Source: Brugia malayi
Taxonomy: Eukaryota; Nematoda; Chromadorea; Rhabditida; Onchocercidae
Length of the DNA: 64,000 bases
Assembly: GCF_000002995.4 (NCBI RefSeq)
Contig: NW_025062476.1
Span: 7,624,501 to 7,688,500 of the forward strand
Direction of reading: 5' to 3'
Shown: positions 14,923-27,825 of the stretch, piece by piece
Position numbering within the stretch: position 1 is the stretch's first letter
How the letters are laid out: every line of letters begins with the position of its first letter
Notes under the pieces: generated by a model
The model's input: the letters and a program-made list of their open reading frames with translations, nothing else
The model's database searches: none
Told to the model about the DNA's origin: nothing
Program-made: the position numbers and the translations under genes

Positions 14923-15481
14923 AAGGAAGGAACTTTACATACATTTTCAACAAAAAATCATATTTGTATAGAATTTGTAAGGGACAAATTCCTGTTTGAA
15001 GATAAATTCTGTTTGCACCTTCTAGCAGGTACAGATAATTGCGCAAAAGGAAATTCGTATCTGCTTATCAGTAGGAGCTTCTGCCGTTTTTTCTAGATTG
15101 TTTTACCTGATATTATTGTTTAGCTTTGCTCATATTAAAAAAAAGTTCGATACGACTATAATTAAGTTACATATTTTAAAAGCTTCAGGTGTATGTTGCT
15201 TTGCTTTCAAAATGAATTTTGAACAGATGAAAATGACCGAAAAAAACATGTTAACATGAAAAAAACTAACATGTTTATATGCACATATATACTTTAATCC
15301 TACATCCATAAGATCAAAGCATTTAGAATTGCGACCTAAGTGTGTCTGCATAATTACTGCCGAAATTCCAACAAAATTTGGGTTTAAAGTCGAAGAGTAA
15401 TCTCTTCATTGACAGTTCATTGAATCTGTCCATTTTTCCATCTGTTTATCTTAGATGGCAATTAATATTTCTGTAAACAAT

Positions 15482-15506
15482 ATTTCAAAAGCGTCGCTTT
15501 TGAAAT
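15482..15506. repeat. Near-continuous palindrome, 12-bp arms
   Basis: atttcaaaagcg and cgcttttgaaat are exact reverse complements separated by one t. It would form a cruciform more readily than a functional RNA hairpin, since there is no loop. Confidence 0.85.
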
Positions 15507-16057
15507 TATACCTAGTCTAGTCTCATCAAACTAATCGGTTCAGTAATTTCGGAATATACGTTCTGATGATATTGCTAAAATTATTAAAAAGAGATTCATT
15601 AAGGTGGATAAAGGACTTCTTTGTAATATGGCAGAATGAAACACGATTCCAAATATTTCTGTCTCATCGCTTAATAATTAGACTGAAGTGCAGTAGTAAG
15701 ACTGATTTTGTTACAACGATCTTCATCTAAATAATTCTTTGACTAAAATAAATAATTTGGCTATATGCTGAAATTAATATGTAAATATGTCACATAGTTA
15801 AGGAAGTACTGGGATCAAAGGTAGAGAGTCCTCTCCGCATTCTCGAAACGCCGTGTTCCGCCGCTCCTTTTCCATTCATATTATATTATAGCGACAGTTT
15901 GGTATGTGCTTTGGAGCAGAAATAATGTTGAATGACTTTTATGTTAGCGCGAATGCATTTCCCTTTTTTAAAAACAAATTCGATCGCTGTTAAATGTTCA
16001 TTGGAGTATCTGTGCATACACACATATACATATGCATATACGCATAGTTGTATATGT

Positions 16058-16088
16058 TGTGTGTGTGTGTGTGTGCGTGTGTGTGTGT
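16058..16088. repeat. GT dinucleotide tract
   Basis: About 15 GT units with one interruption (gtgc). It is preceded by catata and tatgcata alternating sequence. Confidence 0.95.
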
Positions 16089-17372
16089 ACATTAGTTCAA
16101 GCAGTAGAAAGAATTTTGAAATAAGTTAAATGGAGGAAGAGGCTGCATCCCTATCTGCCCTTTTTTCTGTTTCATTTACAATGTGTTAGCAAAAGGAGAG
16201 AGAATGTTTCTTTAGTGCTAAATAACGCATTGTGTTTTTGTTAATCCTTTCACGAAACATATCAGAGGAAGGAATAATGAATGAAATGAATTTTATTAAT
16301 ATTTAAGTGAAATTAAAAGAAATGAGAGGAAATGTGTAAAAGTGAATGGTAATGAATCAATCTCTGTGCCTCTACTAACATTGCTCGTAATATTTGCTAA
16401 GAATTACGACGAGTAAATACAACGGTTCTTTTTGCTAAATATGTTTCAAACTTTTTCTTTTTTAAATTTTCAGCTTTATGTTATTGTTAACATTTGTAAG
16501 TACAGAAATGAAATATTGCAGTAAGGTTTTGTGAGTAGTATCACAGTTGAGAGCACTCTCCAAAAGGCTACGAACTTGTCCGTCATCGCATCAAAAGACA
16601 CTGTGCCCACTCGCTCCTTACCCTTTTTGCAGGAAACATGTTCATCGTCGTCATCAATGTCTCCTTGTGTTGTCACTATTGTTGTTATCGTTATCGTTGT
16701 CATGTCACTGTCGTCGTTACGTTATCGTTACTATGAGAGAAAAATGAGAGGAGCAGAGGCCACTTCTATTCAAATAATATTTGGCATTTTTTTCGGCTCG
16801 CCTAGGATTGATTATATTTTAAGTCTTTTCCCATTTCTTTTCGTCTCTTCTCCTCTCCTTCCGCTCCCCTTATGCTGTCTCAATAATTCTCTCCATTTCA
16901 ATGAATTGTTATTGTAATTGTTGCCTAGGGGATAATTGAGTGGGATATGGACACTTCAACTTCTCAAATATCCATAATATACCGACCGACTTCACTCTTA
17001 TCCCTGCTTAAACGAAAGTTTGTATATAAGAGATATGTTGTATTCAAACTTTACCTAATCTTATACACTATTATGCAAATTTGAAACGGTGAGTGTGAAT
17101 TAAAGCCTACATCTCTGTGCTCTTTCAAGCATAAAATCATCATTCTAATTATGACATCAGCATAACACTACACTAGGAAACGTTATTTTGGTAGTAAATG
17201 TCACAACCAAAGTTACCATATCTTACTAATTTAGGATGTTAAAGCGAAAGAGTAAAAATTAGAGGTTATCTTGTTCCACTGAGATTTAAAACTGTATGAG
17301 CATCGGGAATCCCCAAGACTCCTTATTGAATTTCTCATTTTTTATGGTATTCTCATTTTTGTCACAAATGGT

Positions 17373-17784
17373 CATTTCTGTATCTGCTTCGGCAGCTGGA
17401 CACATTTCGATATTTCTTTAAAGAAATTTTAAGTCGCATGTCGAGTCGAACACTATTTTTTTCCTCATATTGCAGTATTTTTAATTTTTAAATTTTTTGG
17501 AAATAAGTTGTTTTTAGATAAAAGAGTCAAATCAAGCACATATCTTTTAAATTTCGTAAAGAGGAGCACTGATGTCATTTCTTAATTACTGGTGATGATG
17601 TGACAGCAGAAGGAATATTCGACCACTTTTCCCATAGATTTTTTTGGCTAATTATTTGTCTTTTCTTTATTTTTATAATCTAACAACTTTGAAAATTTAT
17701 CAAATGTCATTACGACATACGATTTAAAGTTTTCTTTAAAGAAATATCGAAATGTGTCCTGTTGCCGAAGCAGATACAGAAATG
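17373..17784. mobile_element. MITE-like or foldback inverted-repeat element
   Basis: The left arm 17373-17443 and right arm 17713-17784 are inverted copies about 71-72 bp long, differing at only a handful of positions (for example ggcagctgg against ggcaacagg). They flank about 269 bp of AT-rich non-coding sequence. Each arm contains the internal palindrome tttctttaaagaaa. No open reading frame for a transposase is present and I see no clear target-site duplication. Terminal inverted repeats around a short non-coding core are typical of non-autonomous DNA transposons. A non-transposon inverted duplication is the alternative. Confidence 0.6.
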
Positions 17785-20700
17785 AGCATTTATTTATTAT
17801 TATTTATTTATTAGAACTATAGTTTTTTGTTTTAATAGTAACAATATGTTTAATTAAGCTATCAAGAAATCTATCCTGAATGCCTGTTGGATATAGAAGT
17901 GATGAATAGATCTTTAAATAATATACCGAGAAGGGATTGCTCTACTTAATCAACAAAGATTAAATGATTAAATCAGTGACGACGTTCATAATGGTTCAAC
18001 TAATAGGGCAGATAAACAGTTTGATGTTCTAAGAGTGCCGACAGTTAGCTGCGTGAGACATACACTTGCACCGTCACTTACGGTTACATAACAATGAGTA
18101 ACAAAACACGTTTGTGTACTAAAACGTCATACTTATAAAGGTTCTCTGAGAAAGGAAACGTTCGGGATTCAGCGTGGCAGTGCAGTGGTAGTATTCCTCT
18201 GATTAATGTTCGTATTTAAATTGTTGCAAATTAGAGTTATGATTTATGATTAAGCCATAAGTAGAAATTGTCTTTTTGTTTGTTATTGCTAATAATTTAG
18301 AATAGACCCAGGAGTTTCCCTGTTTTTCATTACAACAGCCAGAAATTTCTGAAGACACACTGTTTTCCCACACCACGAGTTAGCGGATTCAAAAGTGTTT
18401 GTAGCTTTATGAAATGTCTTCACATGCACCGCTTAGTTCTACAGTACTTATCATGTATTCCAGTAAGGAATTCTGATACTATATTATTATTCGGACTAGT
18501 TCTCGCAGTTAAAAATTAGCGGTCGAAAGTTAATTAATTGCCTCTGTGCACTTCCCAAAATTATGAAAATTTCTAATGATATTCTTGTTTGCTACGACGG
18601 AGATGTTGACACATTTAGCAAGAAATTGTCAGTTTCTTTTAAAAATTCTCTCTTGCAGGAAAAGCTATGTAATGTCATCGGTTTGGATCACTTAAATGGA
18701 TGCATGTCGACCTTTGACACTGTTATAATTATTCAGCCGATCTACTTCTTTTATCATATCCTATGTGTAGTGTAGATTCACTTTTATGACCTCTACTATT
18801 ACTGTTAATGTTGGAGGACAGAGAACGAAAACATAAGCATTTTTTGTCACATCTCTGTAAAAAAAGCCATTTTTTCTCACTGACAAGTTGTATTACTTTA
18901 GGTAATTTCTTTTTTAAGTACTGTAATGAACATCGTACTATACCAGTCGTTAAGTTACATGAAAGTTTAGTGTAGAATCCAAAGGAAATTAAGATGGAAG
19001 ACGAGACTTAGTATTTTAAACTATATCTTTTATCCTATTTTATTGTGCAGAGAATGGCTGGTGCACATCATTGATAGCCAAGTTTAAAATTTGTGTTTTT
19101 TACCTCTTTAGATTAAAAATATCTCTTCTTTCGAAAATTCTCTCCCGCACATTTATTTTTCAAATTTAAAGGTAAGAATTTTATTTTCGAAAGTATGGTG
19201 AAACTTTTAAACCTAAAATTATTTCAGTTTCCGTTTATTTTGAAATTATCACCAATAAAGAATGAGTGAAAATGATTATAAATCGAATCAAATAGACTGT
19301 TTTAGCGTATAGTATTGCTACCACCGTGTTCTTCCAGGTATCCTATTATGGAAACTTTAGGCATAGATTAAAGAATTCGTTCTTTTAGCGACAACAGCGC
19401 TTGATTGACTCTCAAATTTATTTTTGTCGCTACTCTACTCTTGTTCTTATGCTTGTATTAATTAGCTAGGACGAAATGTGGTTTGTAATGTGAAATTAAT
19501 TCAAAAATTTTGTGGTTTTTTTTTAAAAAAAGAATTCTAAAATTAATTTTGATAAAAGCGTGAAAAAAGATGATGAAATCGCGAAATCAGGCACTTACTT
19601 TTTTGTTCCGAATTTTTTATTATTGTTATTTTTTATCAATCAAAAGGAAGAAATGTATAGATTTTTGTAAAAAGGCCAAAGACATTGGTGTAATCAGTGA
19701 AGAGTTGAGAAAAAGAATTAAAATTGGGAGAAGAGGGATATCATATTTCGAGTGTTTGTCTTTTAGTAAAGAGGTTAAAAGTGTTACAATTTATGACAAA
19801 TAAACAAAGGATGATGGTATATCGCCATTCAATCCAATAAAACAATGATTTGATGTCGAATTTCATGTAAAACAATGGTGGTTTATAGGTCAGCTAAAGG
19901 TCATCATCCGTCGTTATAAAATTCTCCTTTTTTTATAGTTATTCTGTTTTCTTATAAAAACTTACGAATAATTTAATAAGAATAAAAAGACATGATGAAA
20001 ACCAGTTAATCTTCTCCTATGACCGATGTTATGTCCCTTTTTTCCTTTTCTTTATTAAAGCAGGTATTTTATGCTTCCATCATCAATAGTTCTTTAACCT
20101 CCTCTTTTGTAAATTAAAAATTAATGGTCAGCATTCAAATAATATTCTTTTGTTTACTGCCGGTTGTATATTTATCTTTTTTACTGAGAATTTCAACTAG
20201 TCGAAATAAGCCTGGTTTCAGATTTATCAATCATTTATCGTTCATTTTTACACTCCACTTTAACCAATTGCAACTGTGTTCTAAAGGTGGAGTCTCTGAG
20301 AAAGTGTAGTGGACAAAACTAAAAATGATAGCAGCGACAGTAGTGATAAGAGAAGGAGAGATAAGAATGACAATTTTCAATGAAAATAGTGAGAAATAAG
20401 GGGAGAGATGTTGGTCTGCTTGTGGTCTTGTCCAGCAGAAGCAAGGAGAAGGAGGACGAAACGCATAGGGAAATTGTCATTTATTCGCTTCATTGATTCT
20501 CAGTTGTTTTCAGAATGTATATCGGAGTTAAGTGCCAATAATGTTCCACTTGTATTAATTTTTGAAGTTTCTGTCTAAAACATTGAAGACGTCTTTTTTA
20601 TTTTTAATTTGATATCAGAGAACGGAATGTAGGATCCTTTCTGTATAATATTTTTGGAAATGACTCATCTCAAAATATGGAACTAAAATGGCAATGATAG

Positions 20701-20938
20701 AGGGAATCAATAAACAACAGAAAAGATCGCTCTTGCAAGTCATATTGATTAGAATTCGAAGTTCACAGAGACTCAGAAATATAGCAGAAATTCGATTTGT
20801 GAGTGAAACGACGAGTCAATTCAAATGTTGTTGTGTAACAGATTTAACAGATTATTTTTCAAGCACTGCAAAAGAATCGTTATACACCAATTAGCTTACG
20901 GACTCATTGTCGACAATAATTCTTCGTTTGATGAATGT

Positions 20939-20964
20939 GACCGACCGACCGACCGATTGACCGG
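20939..20964. repeat. GACC tetranucleotide repeat
   Basis: Four gacc units followed by gattgaccgg. The short GC-richer patch stands out from its AT-rich surroundings. Confidence 0.8.
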
Positions 20965-23900
20965 TGAGCTTTGTTTCCTTATCCGTGTGCTTTTCCCAAA
21001 TATACCTGTGGGAGGAGTTGAACAAAATTCATAAGGGTCTCCAGTTCTTGAATTTTAATTTTATCTTTTACTTGTTATTGAATGAAATTCTGATAGAAAC
21101 TTTTCGTTGAACTCATGTAATAATGGGTATTATTAACATCCATACATATCTGTTTTTCTCGGAATAATATTATTGTTTGTCTTAATTATCACTGTGTTAA
21201 TGATTGGGAGTAATAGTAATTGTCAGCATATATCTTTCCTAGAAATCGATGTTAATGTTAGGGAGTAAAATTTCTGCAAGACAATGAGGCAACAGATGGT
21301 GAAAAATCTCTAACGTCCCGCTAACTAATTTCTAATGTCTCACTGCTAGAATAATTTCATTTACACAAAAAATCAAATTATTCTGTTAGTGTTTTGACGC
21401 ATTCAACCATATATTTTCTTCGAAAAGTATGATGTAAATTATTCATTAAATTACTGTTAAGCTTTCAACCTTTATTGAGTAATAATGATCGGTTGACGAT
21501 CGAAAAGCTCAGTGCTAATTTAATACACCAGTCGTTGTGGGTGTAATATTTGAATTTAATGCCAGATAATTACGTATCGTTTAATCCTGCCTTTTTAACC
21601 GAGTATTCTTTTGGGGAATGATTCGAATGAAGCGACGTTTTTATAATTAGACTGTTTGTTATTAATTTGAGAAGGTGAAAATGCTTTGATGTCATTTCAC
21701 GGTAACTATTAATATTTTAAAAATGGAGAAAAATGGAAGCAAAGCAACATATGGGAGAAGGAAAAAGAAGTAGACTGAGATGGCTTGTGCAGTTCTGTTA
21801 ATTTAATGCTTAAGGGACTCTGCTAGTCGTTTTCTTTCCTCACATATCTTTTTAACCATTTCATTTTACTTATTATTATATTATATCATCAATTTTAATT
21901 GATCTATTGCTTTCTCCTTTGAGACATTCAATCATTGTAGTTATTACTATAAAACAGATGAACTGAGTTGAGATGAAATGAAAACAAAAAAGAGCTCAAC
22001 AGGTTACTGCAGACTACCTTGTTTTATTACCCTTAATGTTGTCACAGGTGTTTATCTCTCAAGATTAATTCCACTTACTCATTTCATACACTAGAGAACT
22101 GGGATTGAAGTCGACAGTGACAGTCATTATTTCTTAGTTATCAGAAATTAATGTAGGAGGAAAATGAAATAGCAATGAAATGAATTGGTAATATATTTAA
22201 AAGGGCACTTAGATAATCCAGTGAATACTATAATCATCCACAAAAGAATGTTTTTGCATCAGAGTTTTTACAGTAGAAGTCAAAGTATCGGGAAGACATA
22301 GAAGGGCATTTTTCATATCACTTGTAGTCTAATAATGTATCAATGAAATATGCTTATCAACTTTTTAAACAGCTTTAATCATCAGCGGTCCACGAAATGT
22401 TCCACATCGTAATTTCAACTGTAGATTTTCCTGAAAAATTTTCCTTTCATTTTCTGAAATGGAGACAGCATTTATAGGGATCGGATTTTTTACTACATGT
22501 TGCTTTTTATTGCTTTGTCGTTTCCATTGCATCATCTCATTTCACAGCTGGTGGTTTTCTTTATTCCAGAAAGATAAAAACCTTTTCGAACTGTGCTGTA
22601 ATCGATAAAATGACAGTTAAGTTGCTAAAGCTAAACTTTCAGGGAACAATCTTCATGCTTGCTTTTGTTTTTCACGAAAATTTATGCCTATTTGAAGATT
22701 TTCCTGATTTTCCAGTTTTCAATAATGCACATATAAATGCCTGTATTTAAATTAAATTTATGGTAATTTCCTTCCTACCGAAATACTTTAATTCCATAAT
22801 GCAAATGAACTGATTTTCGTACTCTGAGAACTGTATGTAAATACGTACATCCATACATACATGAATGTAGCGATTGTGTAAAATTCGAGGAAGGGACAAG
22901 ACAAGGAGTAAGCTGAGTTTAATCGACATGAATAGTTGATCAATAGAATCTTATGCTAATTTGTATTGTTCAAATTTCCAAAATCTGAAATTGGATTTCA
23001 AGGATATTTCATGTTTAAAATAATTATGACACTGCATTCTAATTAATAATACTTAATGATACATTGGTCAAAAAGTGCCGTTCTCTTGTATGAGCTAAGT
23101 TTACAGTCCTTTTATGCGGATTCTGCAGTAAACTCTGGACTGATTTCATATTACTTTAGCCAGGTAAACCTTCTCTCCAAGTGAAGAATTGTCACAATAA
23201 CGAAGTAACGAATTTTACCACTCAACAAGATTTTGAATTTAGTCAAGGTATAGCTTGGCTTATCACTAGCATATTCCAGATCTTGCGGTTTCTCCAATAA
23301 TATCTTGCTTCATTGTATTGTAAATATTTTATTACAAGTTATCCATTCAAGCAAGCTGCAGTTGTTCTGTTGGTTTGCCTTTGTTAGTGTCGTCTTTCTT
23401 TTTTTTTTTCCTTCTCTTCCTTAGTTGAAATATCGGAAGAGAATGAATGAATGACTGAATGAGTGAAATGGTAATGTAGAAATGTTCACAATCCGTCTGT
23501 CTGCTCTTTTCAGTTGTCATAAATGATTCGATATCAAATCGACTCGACACCATTAATCTACGGTATTGATAAAATCTGCTCACTTTACCTGAACTATCAC
23601 ATAGTCTAAGTTTATTATTTGTGTTGTTAATCACAATACCAATAACTGAACGATTTAAACGGAAAAAGAAAATTGCTGAATATTTCTATTACTGAAATAA
23701 TTGCAGTGAAAAGAATTATATCATTGTCTTAATGATATGAGTTATAAGGAGATAAAAAATAACATTGTCGTAATAGCGTTTGAGAAAGAGAAGACAGAGG
23801 AAGGGCGAAAGGGAGAGAGAGGGAGTGGAAGTAGAAAAGAGGAAACTTTGAAGAGACTGGTGAGTATAGCAAGCAGTAGTAAGACTGTAGCATTTTAATG

Positions 23901-25328
23901 TTTATGCTATATTTGGGTTGGTACAAATTCGATGATCTGTGTACTTTCCTACCATTCTCTGTTTTTACTTTTCACTTTTTCACCATCCGAAAGAGAGACA
24001 AATGAAATAAATGCTCTAATAAAACAGGTAATTAGCGGAGAGGAGATAGAAGAGATGTCAAAATTACCTTTGGCTAATGTAATTTGCAGCTATTATCTTT
24101 TGTTTTTCTGTAACTACATCTTTATATTTTTGCTCCATAAGTGCCACAGTGTCACTTGTTTATTTTTCTTTTTATCTTTTTCACCATGTCGTTCCTTTAT
24201 TTTGTATATCGGTCTATTTTTTTTTTTTTTAAATTTTTAACAGTCGCACTTGGAAATGCACCTTACCTTCTTTGTTTTTTAGGATAGAAAAAAGGATAAC
24301 ACATGTTTTTGATGTTCTTATTCAGAACGTTTTAAATAGATAAAGAAGGTTGTAGAATTTTTATTAAAAAATTCGCATTTATCATGTCATGCATATGTTA
24401 TATTCCAGGGAATATTTTGTTGACTCTTCCTGCATCGCATTTACCCAGTTTACGTCGTATTTATTCACTTCACAATAAATTGAAATTGTCAATAGCCGTA
24501 TGCATCGAATTAGTTTTCCACTAGAATGAGCATTTTACGCGGATGGTCGAACCTGAAATGTGACCAGAACGTGTTGATTAGCATCTTGGAACATGAAAAC
24601 GTAATGAGTAGTGTATTCTCGATATAATGCTATAATTGATATAGCTAATAGGAAAAGCTAACAGCATTACGCAAAAAAAAAAAACTGTTACGTCGAATAC
24701 AGTGGTTTAGTTAATTTTCGAAAAATTAGCAATTGAAATGGGGGTGAGCGAAGGTGAATGCCTTCTCCTTCTCCTACACCGCTCATTTTTCCTAATTGGC
24801 TTTTTGCAGATGATTTAGAGAGCCGTTGCATCGTTCTATCTAATTTATTGTCCATGCATTGCGTTAGATTTCATCCTCTTCCCACTACGGGATTTCATTA
24901 ACCCTCGGCACGAGAAAGAGATGCGAAGGATGGACGGCTAGTGCTCTGGAAGTTCACTCAGATGTGCCACATGTGTAGACGGACACTTATATACATTTGA
25001 TAAGTACACAGAGTTGCTAGCTACTTAATATGCCATTTCAATTAAAGTGTTGACACCTAATGTGACTAGTTTTGGTAGTAATTGGCGCTTATTTTTGTCC
25101 CACTATTAGTTCTGTTTAATTATATCGTTTAGTTATTTTCTAGAAGCAGAGCAGATGCCACTGGCAACGTCATTGCGAATGTTAGGTGTTGTCACGATAT
25201 AAGTTCAAATCGATTTAGTTTTCTTTCATCAATTAATGACTCATAATTCAGAAGTTGTTTTATTTGGCCCTTGTGTCCATTTTAGTTTGTATGTGAGGAC
25301 CAGTTATAGTAGTCAATCACGTATAAAT

Positions 25329-25351
25329 GTCACACACGAATAATGTGTGAC
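25329..25351. repeat. Short hairpin, 8-bp arms
   Basis: gtcacaca (25329-25336) pairs with tgtgtgac (25344-25351). The loop cgaataa is repeated directly after the hairpin as part of cgaataatgt. Confidence 0.7.
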
Positions 25352-25420
25352 GAATAATGTTTCTGCGATCATTTGTGTATTTGGCAGTAGGAAGCAAAGT
25401 GAGGACTTGTTTTGATCTTA

Positions 25421-25442
25421 GGCTATTATACCAATAATAGCC
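25421..25442. repeat. Short hairpin, 8-bp arms
   Basis: ggctatta and taatagcc are exact inverted copies with a 6-nt loop. It lies about 70 bp from the hairpin at 25329. Confidence 0.65.
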
Positions 25443-25911
25443 ACTTGAATCAACTAGTTTTATTTATTGTCACTTTTCTTCGGCTATGCTTCTTTATTAT
25501 TTCAGAGGTGGAACGAAAGGAAAAGTATCGATGACCTGAAGGTAGAGGTAAGAAAGAGGAAGGGACAGAGAGGAAGTGGGAGAGGATGCTGTCCACATGA
25601 GGAGGGGGAGAATTGAAGTTAATGAGGTAATGATTAGGATGATCTCTGAGAATGGCTTCCTTATCCATGGCGGCAGCCTGAAAACCTCTGCTCCCGAGGT
25701 GTGGTAATTGCTAGATTGCAATAGAAGAATTAGGAAAGAGATTTCGCAGGAGAGATTTCCTTATCAGTCACTAAAGATTGAGCAGGTGACAGGTGGTAGA
25801 GGGTTCGACGATATGTACAGTTTTTACAAATTTTAGTTTTCTGTATTTTCAGCATAGTTTCAGGACTCACTAGCTTCTGAGATGACTGGTATTTTTTCAG
25901 CATAGTTCAGG

Positions 25912-25932
25912 TTTTTTTTTTTTTTTTTTTTT
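25912..25932. repeat. Homopolymer T21
   Basis: Twenty-one consecutive T. Immediately upstream, ttttcagcatagtt occurs twice about 46 bp apart, in a small imperfect direct repeat. Confidence 0.95.
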
Positions 25933-27810
25933 CTGACAGTGTGCGTTCTGAGGGAGAGAAGGAGTGATGTATCATAATTGATCCGGACTAGCTTGATTAA
26001 GGCATTCTTTCTCCCTTTTAAAATCATTTAATCTACATCCTTTATTTCAAATTAATTTATTGTGGAGAGATATTATTAAAGGCACTTTGTCGATTTTCAC
26101 TTGCTAATCTTTTACAAATTTCACATTTTTGAGGGGTTGAAAATATTGTTCTGTGGAGTGCAAACAGTGAATGAAAGTAAGTAATTTAAGTTTTTTGATG
26201 ATAGTGAACAGTTTTATTATGTATTTAATACCTCAATCACCTTTATTTATGCTCCCTCAAGTTGGTTTATCACAACAAAGTCATATGATCCATCATATGT
26301 TTTAGTAATTTGAGATAATATACACCTTCTTAAAATAGTTCGTCGCATATCTTGGTTTCCATTTTAAAGATATTGGCAAATTAGTTTGTTTTTTAATCGT
26401 TGTTGAAGTGACATCTTTCTACTACAGTAACCATTAATGTAGACGTTAACATTACTCTGTGTTTCATTCTTTTCTTCTATGCTTTTTCGATCACGTCATC
26501 TCAGTAAGCCTGATATACCATTTTTATTATTGTTTGATATAGAAACTGGGTAAAAAGGTGTTGTAAAAAAATTGTTTGTTTGAGAAAATTAATTAGTGAC
26601 CTTTAGGTGGCTCTTCTTCCCACACATCTTTCATTACTTGTTCTTACTATTTGTGTGTACTTTATTATTATTATTATCATGTTGCAAACCGCTAACCATT
26701 CTTTTTGTTTAATACCTATCGCCGTATCGCTTATCGCATCTCACCGATTAATCCTTTATGCAAATAGAAGTGCCTGCCCTGCAGGGGATCCGTTTTATCC
26801 CTACACTAGCACTGCTCCTATCCATTTTCCTTCCTTTCAACATTTTTTACATCCAGTATTAACAGTGGTAAAAGAATTCATTTTGTCCTTCATCCCTACA
26901 ATGCGAGTAAATTTATGAGCTATGCTGCAGTTGCGGAATAGAAAATGTTAGCTGTTCGTTTTCAACCTTTTTATATAAAAGTGTTGTGAACTTATTGATT
27001 GGACGTTTAAAATGCAAGTTCGTATAATAATTAATTAGCGCAATAAAAGTTTCAGTTGTTGGTTTCCAATCAAATTGATTGCAGTTTAATTCACTCTTAA
27101 TCACTTAAATAACTAATTAGATCATTTGCCAAGTGTATGTGATGCATTCTTTCACTCTCACATTTCGTAAATCTTTTTCTTTTCCCATCAATTTAATTTT
27201 CATTATAGCGCCTAGGAGCTTGGAGGAATCAGTCCGATAGGGTGCATTAGTCATTTTGCATTATATGAAATGAATTCTCTATGTTTTACTTTGTTTAAGC
27301 AACTTTTCCATAGGATAAGTAATACTTGACAGTTGTACCAACTAACTTCCACGAAACGGTCGGCATCGTTGTTTTATATTTGAAATTTTTATGAGTTGAA
27401 ATGATGGTGGTGATAATTTCGTTAAATATGTTTTGAAATAAAAGGAAGAAGCAGTAGAGGTGGCATAACTTTCTTGAACAATTTTTAAGTGTGTTTCGAA
27501 AATCTTTTTCGCATACTGAACAAATGAAAAAATACAGAATAAATATGTGTTTTTCTTTTTCACCTTTCCAAAGTTGAATTCTAAATATTGGTGACTCGTT
27601 ACTGTCACTTATGGATAGTACCACTGTCTCTGCATTATTCTAAAATTTCAACTGTCTGTCATGCTGATTTCAGCGATGCAAATGATAAAGTGATACTTGT
27701 ACATAACTGACTGCATCTTTCACCACCGGTCCACACTAAATAAGTTCTTAGAATAGTTTCATGTATATAGTGGACATCACGTCTATGTCACTATTTGACA
27801 GCATCTTGCA

Positions 27811-27825
27811 TGTGTGTGTGTGTGT
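27811..27825. repeat. GT dinucleotide tract
   Basis: Seven GT units following gcatcttgca. Confidence 0.9.

Larger units (their letters stand above)
9401..17372. other. AT-rich DNA without a recognisable gene, with simple repeats
   Basis: No supported coding region. It contains a CA tract at 9420-9431, a 47-bp tandem duplication at 11508-11598, hairpins at 10971-10993, 14151-14191 and 15482-15506, a GA tract at 14889-14917 and a GT tract at 16058-16088. The longest open frame in the window (16531-16917, +) lies here, but it runs through low-complexity trinucleotide-like DNA and has no family resemblance, so I do not call it. Confidence 0.6.
17785..25911. other. AT-rich DNA without a recognisable gene
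   Basis: Only short open frames of AT-driven composition are seen on both strands. Small structures are the GACC repeat at 20939-20964 and hairpins at 25329-25351 and 25421-25442. A frame at 18563-18775 reads somewhat protein-like but has no recognisable domain and is not called. Confidence 0.6.

Noticed and set aside
16531..16917. Longest open frame in the window (128 codons, +)
   Set aside because: It starts with GTG, runs through gtt/atc-rich low-complexity DNA, overlaps an open frame on the other strand, and matches no family or splice structure.
27295..27624. 109-codon minus-strand frame
   Set aside because: Overlaps a second minus-strand frame of equal quality; Phe/Ile/Cys-rich and without family resemblance.
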